A stretch of 64,000 bases of DNA from contig JAUMIR010000002.1 of assembly GCA_030847615.1 (NCBI GenBank), positions 194,663,809 through 194,727,808 on the forward strand, in the 5' to 3' direction. This document shows positions 42,796 to 57,418 of this stretch, piece after piece (position 1 is the stretch's first letter; each line of letters opens with the position of its first letter). Below the pieces are notes generated by a model. The model was not told where the DNA came from. It worked only from the letters and a program-made list of their open reading frames with translations, and did no database searches. The stretch comes from Gambelia wislizenii (lineage: Eukaryota > Chordata > Lepidosauria > Squamata > Crotaphytidae). The translations under genes were made by a program, and so were the position numbers.

Positions 42796-44765
42796 TTCCT
42801 GGGGTTCAGACTCCAAAGTCAACACTCTAGATTTGGTCTTCATCCATGGGCATCTGTAAACAGGGTATGCATGAGGCAGTTTAAGGAAACAAAAGGTAAT
42901 TGTGATTAGTGAAGTTATCTGATACCAAGTTCCTGACCCCATCACGAGATTTCTGCATCTGTTAGGTTTCCCATGAGAAAGTCCCAGAACTGAGACATTT
43001 AATGTTTCTTAGGATTTGTAAAGAAGTTGCTCTTGAATTGACATATGCAGAGAGACAGAATAGGAAGAGAGTGGTGTATATTCACCTTTGTGTATGTAAG
43101 TCATGTTCCCCTTATTTTTGTTCCTTTCTTTTTAAGTGCTCAGTAACACTTTGCAAAGATGCAGGTGGTTCAACTGATCATTGTAGGGGGAAATGATAAA
43201 TATGCTAACTAGTTGGGTAATAATCAACGGTAGGCAAGGACAGTAGATTTAGAGAACTCTCAGGCAGGGAAGGGGAGTATTCTCTGACCCTTGTAAAATT
43301 TCATTAAACAGTAAATTCTGACTCATCAGAGCTCGGGGCATTTGCAGGAATTTCTTCCCTTCCTTTCTTTTTTCCTTTTCTCCCACTGCGGCCACGTTCT
43401 CACCAGTGTCACCTACCCCAGTTCCTGTAAATGCAGACAGAGAGTCAAAATGTCATGCCACCCATAAGCAAGGAGGGGAAGATGCAGAGAGATTCCTGTG
43501 GGAGCTATGTGCTTTGGAAAGTAGCCAAGATGCCCAGGGAGTTTCAGCCTAGAGGAATTGTTTTTTTTTTTAATAGCCCTCCAGGCATTCAGGCCTTGCT
43601 TTTGCTCTTTAGCAATACGGATTATGGATGAATAAGCATAAAGATATCCAGGCAACATTAAAAAAAGAAGAAAACCCTCACACACAATTGTTCACCATAT
43701 CCAATCTTGTAACTCCCTCCTAGCTTTGTATTCTATAAGAGAGTGTTATTTACCCAATAGCTAGGTTTCCTTTCTGATTGTGCACATCACACACAGACAC
43801 ACATTCTTTTTTCAAATAGCCCTATGGTGATAGAAAATGTCCCCTTCTTTGGGTCCCCCCCCCCTCTGAGGAGGAAGCCTTGAAGGTTGACTTTCACCGA
43901 ACAAGGGGAAGATCTAACTGTGAAATTGAACATTTTTTACGTTGGCCCTAAACATTCTTTCCATGCACACAAACACTCCTGTTATTGATTGAGGCTCTTA
44001 GAGGATATATGAAATGTAACATGATGTTTAAAATAAAAACTCCTTTTCAGTAGATTACTGTGGCCTCTGTGGGTGTTACCTAGGTATGAATGTGGGAGTC
44101 TGAGTTGCTTAGCTGAAAACATACAAAAGATGGCATGGCCTATGTCTGCATCTGGCTGTGAAATACATCCATGAGAGTCTCATTTACAGTGAATGATAGA
44201 TGAACCCATTTCAGGCCTAAACTCAGCAAGGGGTGGCATCTGAGCATGGAAAGACAGCTGCTTAAGTATGTCAAAGTTCCTGTTAGATTTTTGTCACTAT
44301 TCAAGGTGGCCATTTCTGAAACAATCCCTGCTACCACTTTTATTCTGATAAGGCACCAAAAGCCTGGTGTCTGAAACACAGGTACTGTATTCTACACTGT
44401 GGGGAATTCCTTTGTAGTAACAAAATAGCTGATATAGTAGGTTACCTTTTAATAACGGTGCACTGTCTTCTAGAGGGGTTGCAGGATTGGCCTTGCCATT
44501 AACAGAGTGAGGCAGCTGATGTTGGGGTCAGCAGATATTGTCCCCTGTCTTGCAGGACAAACCTGCCTGTGTTGCATGGCTTCTCCTGTACCCCCAGATT
44601 AGCTGTCTCCCCTGGGCACAAGGATAGTGTCTTTTCCCAGTGTTGACGTAAGCTTCAGCTGCAATGCATTTTGGTTACTGTATGTGAAATGGGTGGAGGA
44701 CGCTATTTTGTTCTTTCTTTCTGGCAGCAAAATGAGAATTTAAATTTCCTCAATAGCACATGTGG

Positions 44766-44769
44766 ATTA

Positions 44770-44800
<31 letters not shown>

Positions 44801-44904
44801 CACACACATATATATACTGTGTATGTATGTATATATATATATATATATATACTGTGTGTGTATATATATATATATATACTGTGTGTGTGTGTGTATATAT
44901 ATAC

Positions 44905-44956
<52 letters not shown>
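44766..44956 (+). repeat. TA/TG compound microsatellite, 190 bp
   Basis: Alternating (TA)n and (TG)n blocks are separated by TACTG units: ATATATACTGTGTGTATATA and similar, repeated at least five times. Long open frames of Tyr, Ile, Cys and Val on both strands are translations of the repeat. Confidence 0.95.
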
Positions 44957-44959
<3 letters not shown>

Positions 44960-46662
44960 TGAGTCACTATCCCCACTATACATTTAACCAAGATAGCCTG
45001 TTGCAGTCCAGACCTAATGTGTGGGTTTTTGAGACTGAAAGAAGCCATTCTTAGTGACTGTCATATTCATGTAACATCTTGATTATATGAGTGACGCTCG
45101 GGTACTGGAGAGGACTTTTGCAGCTGGCTTGGCTTGTATTAAGGTGAAACCTTCTCCAGTTACTTTTCATGAACTGGAGCACCTGGCAGTATAAACGTCT
45201 ACCTTTTCCTCTAGCCAACATCTACCGTAATAATACTGCAGAACAGCAAGAGTGGGCATGTGTTTCCCCCAAAAAAACTATTACTTCCTTTTTGCCTTCC
45301 GCTTACAGAGAACACTGGGGTTCATTCGTGGAAGATATAGTTTATATACAAGCTTCACTCCCTACCCATTTAACAATTAATGTATACCTTCATTGGGATG
45401 CTCCTTGCCCCCTCCACACTTTACCTTCAATTTTTGATTCCAGTGGATTGGCTGTCACATATCAGCCTATCTGAATTAGTAGCTGAAAAAGTGGGATCTA
45501 TATCAAAATGTTGTAGTTTACAGTCTGGTTTTCTAACAGGAGAGCTTCTGTTCAGGATGCCAGCCAGACCTCTTTCCTTCTGTCCTTCCTGCTTTTGTTT
45601 TCCAGCCCACGTTAATGTCCCATGGCTATCAATGAATAGTAACCATCGCTGGGATGTGGTTGTCTACCCCAGAGTTTTCTTTGCAAAATACTGTATGTAC
45701 TTCAGCAGTTCTCAGGGCTCCTTGAGTATACGGATGTCTCTCTTTTGTTGCCCAGATTTACACCAAAGTAAAACTATTTTACCTCAATTTTTCTGAGCCC
45801 TCACCACCCGAATTTGCTATTAGAGGGTGAACTAAAATGATTGCAGCAGACTAGAAGAATTGAGTGACTTCATAAATGGTATGACAATAGATCACTGTGT
45901 ATTCTTTGAAAACATGCTCACAGGAGGGGTGTGTGTGTGCGTGAGAGAGGGAGGGAGGAGGTCTGTCTTTGTTCTCTCATTTTAGGTATTATTATCAGAG
46001 CTTGGAAAACTTATTTTTGGACTACAGCTCTCAAAGTCTCCCATGGCCATGCTATCTGCAGGATTCTGTGAGTTGTAGACCAAAAGTAACTTTTCTAAAC
46101 TCTGAATATATGGAGTTAGGCTGCACATTTCTGCTGCAGTATAAACTTAAACCAAGTATGATAGTCATGTACAATACAAAGCACATAAAGTCAGGTAACA
46201 AGATCCTAACTATCACTCTCCTCACCCTTCCACTTGCCATTGATTTCTAAAAACCATCTTAAAATTAAAGATCCTATATTATATTTCCATAATATTTCTC
46301 TAGTTCAGGGAACTGCATGCTGGTAGGGCATCCACAAAGAATGTAATGCACTCATAATATGACCAGAAAGGTTTGATTTTAAAATCATGACGGGATAGGG
46401 CAGGGTCCTTATTTTGGTAGATGTTTGTGGATGGCCATTTGTCTGTAGTCATGCTCCCTGACCATGGAGCTTACCGTTCTGTAAGTCTATTCCTGACTGA
46501 ATCTCTTTTAGCTTCACTGTTACAAATGGTTTCATCCTTTCTGAAAAGCCCTTTATAATTCTACATAGCTGATTCAGCTGCATTCATGGCAAATGCTCAT
46601 GCTGCGAAATAGATTTATTTCTGAAGTTACATTAAACTTTATGTTTTTTTTAAAAAAAATAA

Positions 46663-47490
<828 letters not shown>

Positions 47491-48120
47491 TAAGAGACAG
47501 ACCCCTGACTGAAAGGTGCAAGATCATCCAAGACTGATCAGCTGTATGAACAAGCTATTCCCAGTACTGCAGGACTTTTCAAAACAGAAGAATTGCTTAA
47601 CAAATGAGACATCTTTATTATTTGGACTAAGTGGATGACAGAGGCATCTGGGGTGGGGAAAAGATCTGGAGAATCTGGCTGGATATATCTGAAAGCAACA
47701 CAAATGGAGACTTTGTACCTCGAAAGGCAACAAATAATAATAATACAGTACTTTTTTTTTTGTCCTTTTAAAGAAATATGGATTTTTCTACTTTTGGGTT
47801 GAGGGAACTGAAAAGGGCATGTCTTCCTGGGAGGAGAGGACATTGGAATAGGATGGAAGAGCTGGCCTTTTCTGGTGACTAGGAATGTGTTAGATCATCT
47901 GAAATTTCATCTCACTTCTTCTGTCCATTTATTTTTCTCTCTGTGTTGTGTGAGAGTGTTTGTATGTTTCTACCCAGGGGAGCTTACTAAGTAAAATGTG
48001 GGACAATTAAGTAGCAGGCGAACATGGAGTTGCAACCACCTGTCTACCACTAGGACTAGTTTAGATGTTGAACTCTATATACTCAGCATCAAGATCTTTC
48101 TTGTTTTTAAAGTAGAGCCT

Positions 48121-48152
48121 ATTATATATCTATATATCTATATATCTATAAC
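48121..48152 (+). repeat. (TATATC)n microsatellite
   Basis: ATTATATATCTATATATCTA and so on, in the FOXJ1 3' UTR. Confidence 0.85.
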
Positions 48153-48929
48153 AAGATGTATATCTTTAGCAACGGTGCACAATCAGTAGAGTACTGGGGG
48201 TGAGGACTGTAATAATGTTAATTAAGATTGAAGTGTTATCAAGTGTTTGTTCTACAGAGGGAAATGTCATGTAATATGCAAGTGGGAATTCCTGCCAGTA
48301 GAGGATTTAAAAGAAAAAAAATCCAGAAAGGAGGACCTGATGTTCTCTAGATGGTTGTTTTTACATATTTTTGTATCTCAAATTCTTTATAGTTTTGCAT
48401 TCTTTACTGACTATGTATGCTGTAAAACCTAGACATGAAGTCATGGCAGGCAAACCCTCTACTGTTACATACTACTACTAACAAAGCACTCTACCCTCTT
48501 CTAACTAGAAGCTATGAAGGAATTTGTGTGATCACATGACAGACTCCGACAACTCAGCTGACAACTCAGCTGATCAATAATGAAGGGCTATATTTTTCTC
48601 TCCTTTGATCAGGCAACTGTAGGAACTGCTAAAGTCTTTCTCTGCTAGAGTTGAGGCCTTCTGACATTTGAGCCCCTGCCCCCCAGCCAGTGACAATATA
48701 GTGTTGGCTTAAATGTAAACAAAATAACTCCTAATGTTCATGTTACTCTAGACATAAGTGGATGGTTTTAGGCCAAAGACTGTATATGCAGTGAAAACTG
48801 CAAATGAAATAAGAACGTAAAGCTTAATTTTGCCTTATTATTCTGTTTCTCTCCTAGAACTGTGGTTGCCATCCAACTAGATACTTTTAGCCCAAACTTA
48901 ATGGTCATCTTAAAATCTGCATACATTCC

Positions 48930-48935
48930 AATAAA
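48930..48935 (+). terminator. Candidate FOXJ1 polyadenylation signal AATAAA
   Basis: The context is CATTCCAATAAAGTAAAATG, followed within 30 bases by TTGTTGTGG, a G/T-rich downstream element. It is the first canonical hexamer after the stop codon that I noticed with such a context. Confidence 0.65.
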
Positions 48936-49107
48936 GTAAAATGTGCAACATTCACAATTGTTGTGGAAATTCTGTCTGGAAAGATGGCAGCTTTGTTTGG
49001 AACACTAGTATTATGTATATACGGTCTTCTAAAAAGAGCTCTGTGGTGGTTCAATTTAAAATGGTAAGATGCTGCTGCAAGGAGTGGGGGTGGGGTGGTA
49101 AAGCAGG

Positions 49108-49245
49108 CAGGGTGAACTGTTGGCCTTCCAAGTATTTTGGACTTTGACTTGCATAAACTCCAGCCATCAAGGTCAACAGAAAGGGATTAGGGGCACCATT
49201 GCCCAAATATCTAGAGGGCCCAGTGTTCTTCACTCTTGTCCTACT
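49108..49245. mobile_element. Short palindromic MITE, diverged
   Basis: GAACTGTTGGCCTTCCAAGT and the inverse AAATATCTAGAGGGCCCAGT flank CATAAACTCCAGCCATCA. It shows the organisation of the abundant family with many substitutions. Confidence 0.5.
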
Positions 49246-52200
49246 ATCGTCATCTGGTAGATGCAGAGACTCGATGGAGCATTTACAAAACACACTTAAA
49301 AAGCAACAGCTTTCCTACATCTCCCTAAACAAGCACACCCACCTGCTACTTTATGCATTTTGAAATGTGGCTTTCATGCAGTTCATCAGGCTATGTCAGC
49401 CTAGGTCACAGCAACAGGAAAAGGCACACTCAGCTAATTATTTGAATGAAAGAACTAGGCTCCCAGAGGCAATTATCTGGCTCAGAGATGGCTATTTCCT
49501 ATGCTGCATTCTGCATGTCAAAAATAGCTTACATCATGCTTAAACAAATTCCATTCTTTGCTTTATGACACCAATATTAGTGCTATACTTACAGTAGTGT
49601 ACAAGGTAAGGAATGATTACAAACTATTGCTCTTTTATTGCTTTTTTAGTATTCAGTGACCTTTCTAATCGGCCTCTGAGGTAGGTCAGAGAGAGAGGCT
49701 AAAGAGTTTTCTGAGTTCTCTGGGCTGGTGTGCACACACATAATACACTGTACATTTAGTTCTTATTTGTTCCACACATCTCTCTGAGATTGTGCTAGAG
49801 TTGTGGCTTGAAATGCGATGCCTTGTGTTCGTAGGAAATCCCCTGAGATACAGTATGTCCCTTGGTGTACCAATGATCAGACTAGAAAGAGATGAACTTG
49901 TAACCTGTGAACTGCATCCAGTTTCTGGCAAGATTTTATGTGGCCACCAAGAGTCCGTAGGTACTTCTGGCCTACAGTATTGGGCTGCACCAAGAGTTAA
50001 ACCTGTATTTTGAGGTGGAGAAGAGGAATACACCCTTTATTGTTTTTGCAGCAACAGCTTTGAAGCATATGTGGGAAGGTTGGAAATCCTCCCTGAAATA
50101 AGATAAACCATACCTGAGCATGGAGTTTCCACCCTGTAAAGTGTACTCAAGGAGAATGGCTCTTGAACCCTTAAACCACCTGCCCACCCAAGATTATTTG
50201 AGAGCTAAAGTAGATGGCCTCCAAAGACTTAAGATGTTGGCTATCCTTTATCTGAAATATATTGCCTACAAAAAAATTGAAGAACATAAGAACAATACTC
50301 AGGTGCATTTTGAACACACACATTACTGGAAAAGTCATGGGTACACCCAAGCATCTGAAAAAGCACAGTAAGAGGAGAGCAAAGTGCATTCATCTTTCAC
50401 AAGCTAGGGGTAGCTGGTATTAATAGTGCTATTAAAAATCCAAGAGCTGTGTAGGATTCAGCGTTCTTGGATTTCCAATGAGGAAATGGAAAAAATATCT
50501 GGGAATCACATAACCACTTAAATATCAGAGGAGGGAAAACAACTGACCTGGAATTCAAGTTTCAGAACAGATTCTGATCCATTGCTTGTTGTTGGGAAGG
50601 TTGTTAACTTGCCATTATTTAGAATACTGGAGTATTCCTTGGTATGTTTTGAGCAATGAAAATAATAGCAAATTAGAAGCTTTCTGGTTTGTTTGTGCTA
50701 CAAATAATATTAGGACTCTTAATAATGTCAGAAGATATCTGTTTCTTTTTCTTTGTTCCTTGAAAAATTAAAAAAAAAAACATAGTTTGGGTAGCTACTG
50801 GAAAATATGGACAAGCACAGAACTCAGATTTATGTGCAAAATGGACCAGGTGTTTAAGTGTCCTGAAATGAATAACTGAATATTTTACCACAGACTGGTA
50901 AAATTGGAAGCACTATATTTCATTGAATTTGAAATTCACCTTTTAATTGGCACAATCTATACAGAATTCAGCACATTCAAATCTTGCTGAGTTAAGCATT
51001 CTCACTGAAATCAATAAAATTGATGGAAAATCTAGATCTGAGACAAATGGGTGTTTTCTTGGCCATGCCCAATATTTTACAATAGTTTACATTTATATTT
51101 TTAATTACAAAAAACTGTATTTAGAAATCTGAAAAAACAGATAACAAAGGATTTGAAGTTCAAATACACATCTAATAACTCACAAACGTGTATATTTGGA
51201 ATTACAACCAAAATTTTTGCAGTCTCCATCATTCAAATCAATTGTAGTATTGTACCTAATTTCAGCGAGTTCAGGTCACATTTGACTTCAGCTTAGTTTA
51301 GATACCTGAGGCTGCTGTATATTATAGCCTAAACCCAGTTGCTAGTTTCAACTACAGTAGGCCCATTGAATCAGTCATACTACAACTGTGTTGATTTACC
51401 AAACCCTAGTGAGTGTAATCTAGTTGGGACCAACAGTTGGATGTAGGCCTTTAACTTGAATGGGCATCTGAACTCCTGTTTGTCTTATAAGTTTAGAATT
51501 CTGAATGTTCCCCAGCTCTTTTCAATGGGTGCAGATCAGTTTTAGTTTCACTGAAGCTAGTTTGAATTTCTGGATTTACTGTTGCTGAAACTTTGCAGTC
51601 TGGTCTCTGTACATCCAGCTTCAGGAGCAAGATGTAATTCTACTGTGAACTCATTTTAGATGAGAACTCTCAGGTCAGGAGGACAATCAGCAGCTGGAAG
51701 TTCTAGCAAGAGAGACAAATATGCTCTAAGAGTGGGACCATCTTCTAACCTGTGCATTACTAACAGGCTGTAAACAAACAGAATTATCACAAGTATGCAC
51801 TAAGCCAGGGTGGGAAAACTATGCCCTCCCCAATGTTATTGGGCCACACCTGGCTTCAGAGGTAGGAAAAGTGGGCAGGCTGGCTGAGGGATTCTGGAAG
51901 CTGTGGGCTAAAAATGTAACTTTTTCAAGCTCTGACCCCTACCAGTCTGTAGCCAGCATAGTCAATGGTCAGGTATGAGGGGAGGTGCAGTTAAGCCACA
52001 CTTGGAAGAATACACCTTCACCATCCCTACACTAAACATTTGTATTCAACTTGGCTGACAGATATCCACATGATGCCCAGCCTTTATAAAAAGGAAGGAA
52101 AGGTTGATAGAATCGGAAAAATAAATGTAGACCTCTGGATCTCTAGCTGCTTTCAGGACTGAGGTGGAGCAGCACATAACAAGCCTCTTACAGAGCTCAT

Positions 52201-53298
52201 TTGCTATAGGTGTGGGCTTTCTCTGAAAACATCTCTAATATAAATGTAAACTGCTTCCAAACCTGAATAATAGCCAAAACTTTTAAAACACCGAACTAAG
52301 GAAAGTTGCGGCTTGTAGTGCCATATGTGGCAAAGAATTGGTGAAAAAGAATGACCAGAAGCCTGCTCAACTGTTCCATGACTGTTTTGATGGAAACCAC
52401 TACAGTGACAATGGGTTGTTCCCATGCCACGAGCATTTACCATTACTCATCCACTGCTTTTCCACTGTAAATTAGCTCCCACAATGGCATGGCAATAGCA
52501 CCCAGTGGGGTGGGATTGTCATATACATCCTGCTATGTTCTGTCCACACAATACTAAGCATAATGTAGCCATGATGGGCAGCATTCAAGTCATGTCTAGT
52601 TTCATATTAATTTGCATTTGTAGAATTAATTTCATTTCATATTTTCACCCAAGACTGCTCCAAAAACTGCCTGTTTTCCTAGATTTGGAGATGGAGCTTA
52701 TACAGCTTTCTTAAAAAAAAAAAAACTTTATTAAAATGTAAAGCATAGTATCAAACAAAAGTAGCAATATTCCCCATTTATCCCTCCCTCCCTCAGCAAT
52801 TAATTCTACAATACAGAAAATTACAAGAAAAGAATAGTTAAAATCAGTTCTTATCCAGACCTCCTACTATCATATAAATTATAACTTTGTAATCATAGCA
52901 TCCATAATAAGATACAACAGTCCAAATTATCAAGATCAGTCCTTCTCCTTCAAACTGCACTTTTTTTTTTTTGGTCATTCTACCCTACATTTATCTGGAA
53001 TGCTAGTATCTGTGTTTTCATCATTAACATATTGAATAAACAGGTACCAATTTAAATAAAATGAATCTGATTTAATTGTTCCTTTAGATATTATGGGACA
53101 ATTTCCCCGTAATAACTATAAACCATATATTTTTCCACCATACAGATTGGAAATAGATGTGACCATCTTCCTACCCTTAAGCTATTAACAGTCAAGCTGC
53201 CACAATGCAAAATAGCACAAGGCCCTCATATAAAAGAGTATCATTATCTCCTTCAAAAAGACCATCAAGGTTACTAGCTATATAACTGAAACTTTTTT

Positions 53299-53344
53299 CT
53301 TCTTAAAGTAAATCTTTAAGTAAAGTAAGTTTTACTTTAAGAAG
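53299..53344. repeat. Perfect 14-bp hairpin
   Basis: CTTCTTAAAGTAAA at 53299-53312 and TTTACTTTAAGAAG at 53331-53344 are exact reverse complements with an 18-base loop. Confidence 0.8.
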
Positions 53345-53584
53345 GTCCATATCCTTCAAGTGTAGTGGGTGGCATCCTGTTTCTGACTGATGCTGGCAAA
53401 ACTTTTTAAAAAGTGTGTGCAATTAACCCTTTTTTAAAAAAAATGGAAAGCTGTTTGCTAATTTAAAAAAAAATGGTAAACTTCCGTTGCCTACTTCTAT
53501 CATGCATTCAGAGTATTTTCTTATTCTTAGCTTTCCCTTTGAGAAGAGCCAGAAGAAAGTATGTGAGGACAGAAAGGATTACTT

Positions 53585-53655
53585 ACACCACCATAACATA
53601 CTCAACACACTGATTTAATCTGGTTTTGGAAGCTAAGCAAGGTGAAGAGCGCTGA
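53585..53655 (+). mobile_element. 5S rRNA-headed SINE, head fragment only
   Basis: ACACCACCATAACATACTCA and GGTTTTGGAAGCTAAGCAAG follow the 5S rRNA sequence from near its 5' part to the internal promoter. The Sauria-like tail does not follow, so this is a decayed fragment and not a 5S gene. Confidence 0.7.
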
Positions 53656-55009
53656 GTGTGAGGGCAGTGCATGGGGAACCTCATTTGGTTCAGAGCCCAA
53701 TTTGGTGAACTGGATCTGTCCTAGTAAAGCCCAAATTGACCCAGACCCAATCCATCCCAATCTGGACCCTGAATCTGAATTAAGTTTTGAGAATTTGGCA
53801 TGTCAGTCTATTGACTTGTGTTGGTAACCCCGAAGCAGCTACAACTCTATGTTTTTTTTCCACACATCCACATAAAATGAGGACACATGATAGACCCTAA
53901 AGATGGGACCCTAAAGATGGGATTAATCCAGCCAAATTTCAGACAGGTTTTTGTGAAAGGTTTTTGTGGTAAGTACCTGCAAAGTTTCCTGTTTTTCTAA
54001 GAACAGACAGAATTTTAAAAACTGATTAGCAATTCATGCTGCTTTTGTCTAGGCACTGTCCTCTAGAGCACAAGGCAGCTAATTCTGTTAAAGTTTAACT
54101 ATGATAGATGATAATGATAATGATTAATTATAATGAAATGAAAGTTTACTTGAGGAGAGGTTACTTTTTTCCCTTTATACTACCAGCAGTCCAGTTTGTG
54201 ATATTTAATGACACAGCACAAGGTAGTAGATGGGTGGCTAGAGAATGTTTTACCAGCAGTCCAAATGGTGAGGTCACCCTGCTGAATCCTCCAATCCTTC
54301 ATAAGGAAGTTGCTGATCTGGGCTTACATTGGTGGAAACTTCTCTCTCATGGGTTCATAATCCCACCATGCCATCTTTTCCAAAGTTGCTTGCCTAAGCC
54401 TTCTGGGGCAGTGCTGCCACTGCCGGGGGATTTATCATCCTTTGTTCCTGCCCTAGGAATGTTGCCATACTGATTGGCTACTTGGACTCTTCTGCCTCTG
54501 TCCTGAGCAAGATTGGTGCCATAATGCTCTGCCAGTTTGCTGTCTACAGAGAAAGTCGATAACAATTTTGGGACCTGCTCTCATCTCAAAATGCTCTGCC
54601 CTTTCTGTGGTGACTCACACTGTCAGCCTTCTTTCCAACACCTACATAACAACAATAGTTATGGGCAACTGGATGGGATGGGGAGAATAAATTTCACTAT
54701 CTAAAATACACATAGAATCATTAAACAGACAAATTAACAAGAAATGGCACACAGAAGATTAAGCCAGGCTTTTCAATAAGACAAAAGAAAATTTAATAGA
54801 GAAGGATTCAGAAAGATCAATCCAGAAGATGATCAACAATTGTCCATTCCTCACCACAGCCCTTTCCCAATCTGCTACTAGCACAGCCAAATCTGGCAAA
54901 TGAACAAAAAGATAACAGAAGAGATAAGTGATCATATAACTTTAACGACCTCACATAATCATTCATAAGCACCATGACTGGTGAGCTTCTCACCCTAGGT
55001 TACATCTCT

Positions 55010-55430
55010 CTGGCTTTTCTTCGCAAACAAAGATTCAGGAAGGACTCATCCCGTGCTTTCTGCAAGCACACTGATGACTGAAAAGGCCAATCCGAGATAA
55101 ACATATCTGGTTGCAGAAAGCACAGCAGAAGGTCTCCTTGGGTAATGTTTCCGGGTTGTGATTCTTTCTGCGTTGTTGTTTCTCTTCAAGACTTGTTCAG
55201 CGTGAGCTGTCAAATAAGGCTGTAGCATTGTGGATAGTGCTTCTCCATGCCTCCCAATATGAGGCCATGGTGGACCATTGTTGGTGATCAATTTGGCCAA
55301 GCCTGAGATGTTGTTTCAGGGAGTCCTTGTATCTTTTTTTGGAGCACCCCTCTTACGCTGACCCAAGGTGAGTTCACCGTAGAGTACTATTTTTGGGAGG
55401 CGATGGTCCTCCCAGACCTAGGTTACATAT
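55010..55430 (-). mobile_element. Non-LTR retrotransposon C-terminal relic with zinc finger
   Basis: On the minus strand one frame reads KKRYKDSLKQHLRLGQIDHQ, followed by a W-rich segment (QWSTMASYWEAWRSTI). After a frame break comes CNQICLSRIGLFSHQCAC, a C-x3-C...H zinc-finger-like motif. This combination is found at the C-terminus of reverse-transcriptase polyproteins of LINE-like elements. Upstream RT motifs are absent, and stops interrupt the frame. The family is uncertain. Confidence 0.6.
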
Positions 55431-56519
55431 TACAGCTGCAAATGAGCAAAACCCAGCTCTCCCTCATTCCTTTCACATCACACCATTGTGTTTACCTTAT
55501 ATGGTTAAGTTGGCGATTTGTTATCTGGCTTTTTCCTGCTAATTTTTAATGTCCAGATCTCCAAATCAGTCCAAAGCACTTCAGATTCTATTCCATTTGT
55601 ACTGGCCAAAAGCTGGAGCTTGTACAAATTAGACTGAACCAGCCCTAATCACTTTGTCATTTGGGATTTGGCCAAATTGGTTGTACAGCCTGTTAATTCT
55701 TAGACCACTATGATATAGCAGAATTGTCTAGGCAGGACTAGAAAAGATTCCTTCCTGAAACCCTGGAAAACCAATCACCGCTGACAATGCTGGATGGATC
55801 AATTGTGTGATCCAGTAAAAGGTAGCTTCCTATGTTCTTGTAAGAGGGGTAGTCCATTGTCTTAATTAGTGACTTGATGCTACTGTGGTTACATGGACGA
55901 GAAGGATATGTATATATTTAGTTTCACATAATGCCCAATTCCAGAACCAATGTCTCTCCACCTATTTTATACATCAAGGGTAGTGAACATGTGGCTCTCC
56001 AAATATTATTGGGCTGCCACTTCCATCAGCTCTACCTGGCATAGCCCATGGTGAGAAAGTATAGGTGCTATAAAAGGGTTAGTTTCATCCAGAAAAAACA
56101 AAACAAAACAGGGAAGCAAATTCAGAACATCTTTGCAACAGAAAATGCGTGTGCTGTTTCCAGTCTAGAGAACGCTGTCTAGTGGAGAGGAGGTCCAGGT
56201 ACTCTGAGAACAGAGCACTCACTAGAGTGAGGCACACAAAAGAGACAGTAATAGATGAAACCACTCCAGGCTAATTATGATCAGAAGCTGTGGGAGGCAG
56301 GGGAAGGGGGAAACATGGAAGGGAAGGGAGGGTGAACTCCTAATGATCTTCCACTAGCAAACAGGCACTTGCCGAGCAGCAAGAACACCATGCACTGGTT
56401 GCTGGTAGAGTAGTGCAGTGAGGCTGGGGTGGCATTAGGGTGGAACCATTACCGTCAGATGGGACAGGATGTTGCTGCTTCATTGCAGAAAGAATTATTT
56501 AAAATGAGGAAAACAGAAA

Positions 56520-57418
56520 TGGGAAGAGCACAAATAGAAGCTTAATTTAGACAAGACAAAGGTGACCTGGTCAGTTGCAAGACAGATCAGGGAACAGAGA
56601 TTCAGCCTGTGCTGGATGGGATCACACTCCCCCTGAAGTCTCAGGTTCGCAGCTTGGCACATTCCTGGACTCAGATTTGATCCTGGATGCTCAGGTTTTG
56701 GCAGTGACCAGGAGTGTGTTTATACAGCTAAAACTAGTATGCCAGCTGTGCCTGTTTCTTGAGATGTCAGATTGGGCTATGGTGATATATGCCTTGATTG
56801 CATCCTGGTGGGATTACTCTAATGCACTCTACATGGGCTGCCTTTGGAAACTGTTCAGAAACTTCAGCAGGTCCAAAATGTTGTGGCTAGGATGCTGACT
56901 GAGGCTAATGACAGGGAACATGTAACTCTCATGCTATAAAAGTTTCACTGACTACCAGTCCATTTCTGGCAGAATTCAAAGTGCTGGTTATGACCTTTAA
57001 AGTGCTATATGACTTGTGTCCAGAATATATGAAAAACCGTATTTCCATGTATGGGCCTGTCCAGGTTTTAAGCCTTTCAGGGGAAGGCTTTCTCTCGGTC
57101 CTACCACCATCACATTCGCACCCACTTGAGGTTCGGTTGGCTCCTGTTTGCTCTGTATCTGCCAGCAGGCAAAGACCTTTCTATTCAGGGAGACCTTTGA
57201 CTCTAATTTCATGTGCCTTTTAAATGAGTATGCTGTGCCTTTACTTTTTAAAATTCTGTTTTAAATGTTTTAAATTGTTTTAATGTTGTGTTCTTAACAG
57301 AATTCTTTGTTTTCAAACCCTCATATTAACGTTTAGTTTTTTTTTTTGTTTTTTGGTTTTTTTTAGCAGCACTTTGTTTTAATTTGTTGTGAACCACCTT
57401 GGGTCCTATGCAATTCTA
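56520..57418 (+). mobile_element. L2-like LINE, C-terminal RT region and 3' end
   Basis: TTAGACAAGACAAAGGTGAC opens a frame with GTFLDSDLILDAQV, then DWAMVIYALIASWWDYSNAL, then the 'F+VLVMTFKVLYDLCPEYM' segment, typical of L2-clade reverse transcriptases after the catalytic core. The frame is broken near 56898. It ends in T-rich sequence and GTGAACCACCTTGGGTCC. A CR1 fragment follows with almost no gap. Confidence 0.75.

Larger units (their letters stand above)
47491..48955 (+). other. FOXJ1: FOXJ1 3' untranslated region
   Basis: About 1.46 kb of A/T-rich noncoding sequence lies between the stop codon and the AATAAA at 48930. It includes a TATATC-type microsatellite near 48121-48152 and several T-runs. 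The end point is inferred from the poly(A) signal. Confidence 0.65.

Noticed and set aside
44671..45054. Tyr/Ile/Cys/Val open frames on both strands
   Set aside because: They are translations of the TA/TG microsatellite.
45380..45796. 138-codon plus-strand open frame in the FOXJ1 intron
   Set aside because: There are no motifs that I recognise and no splice context linking it to FOXJ1.
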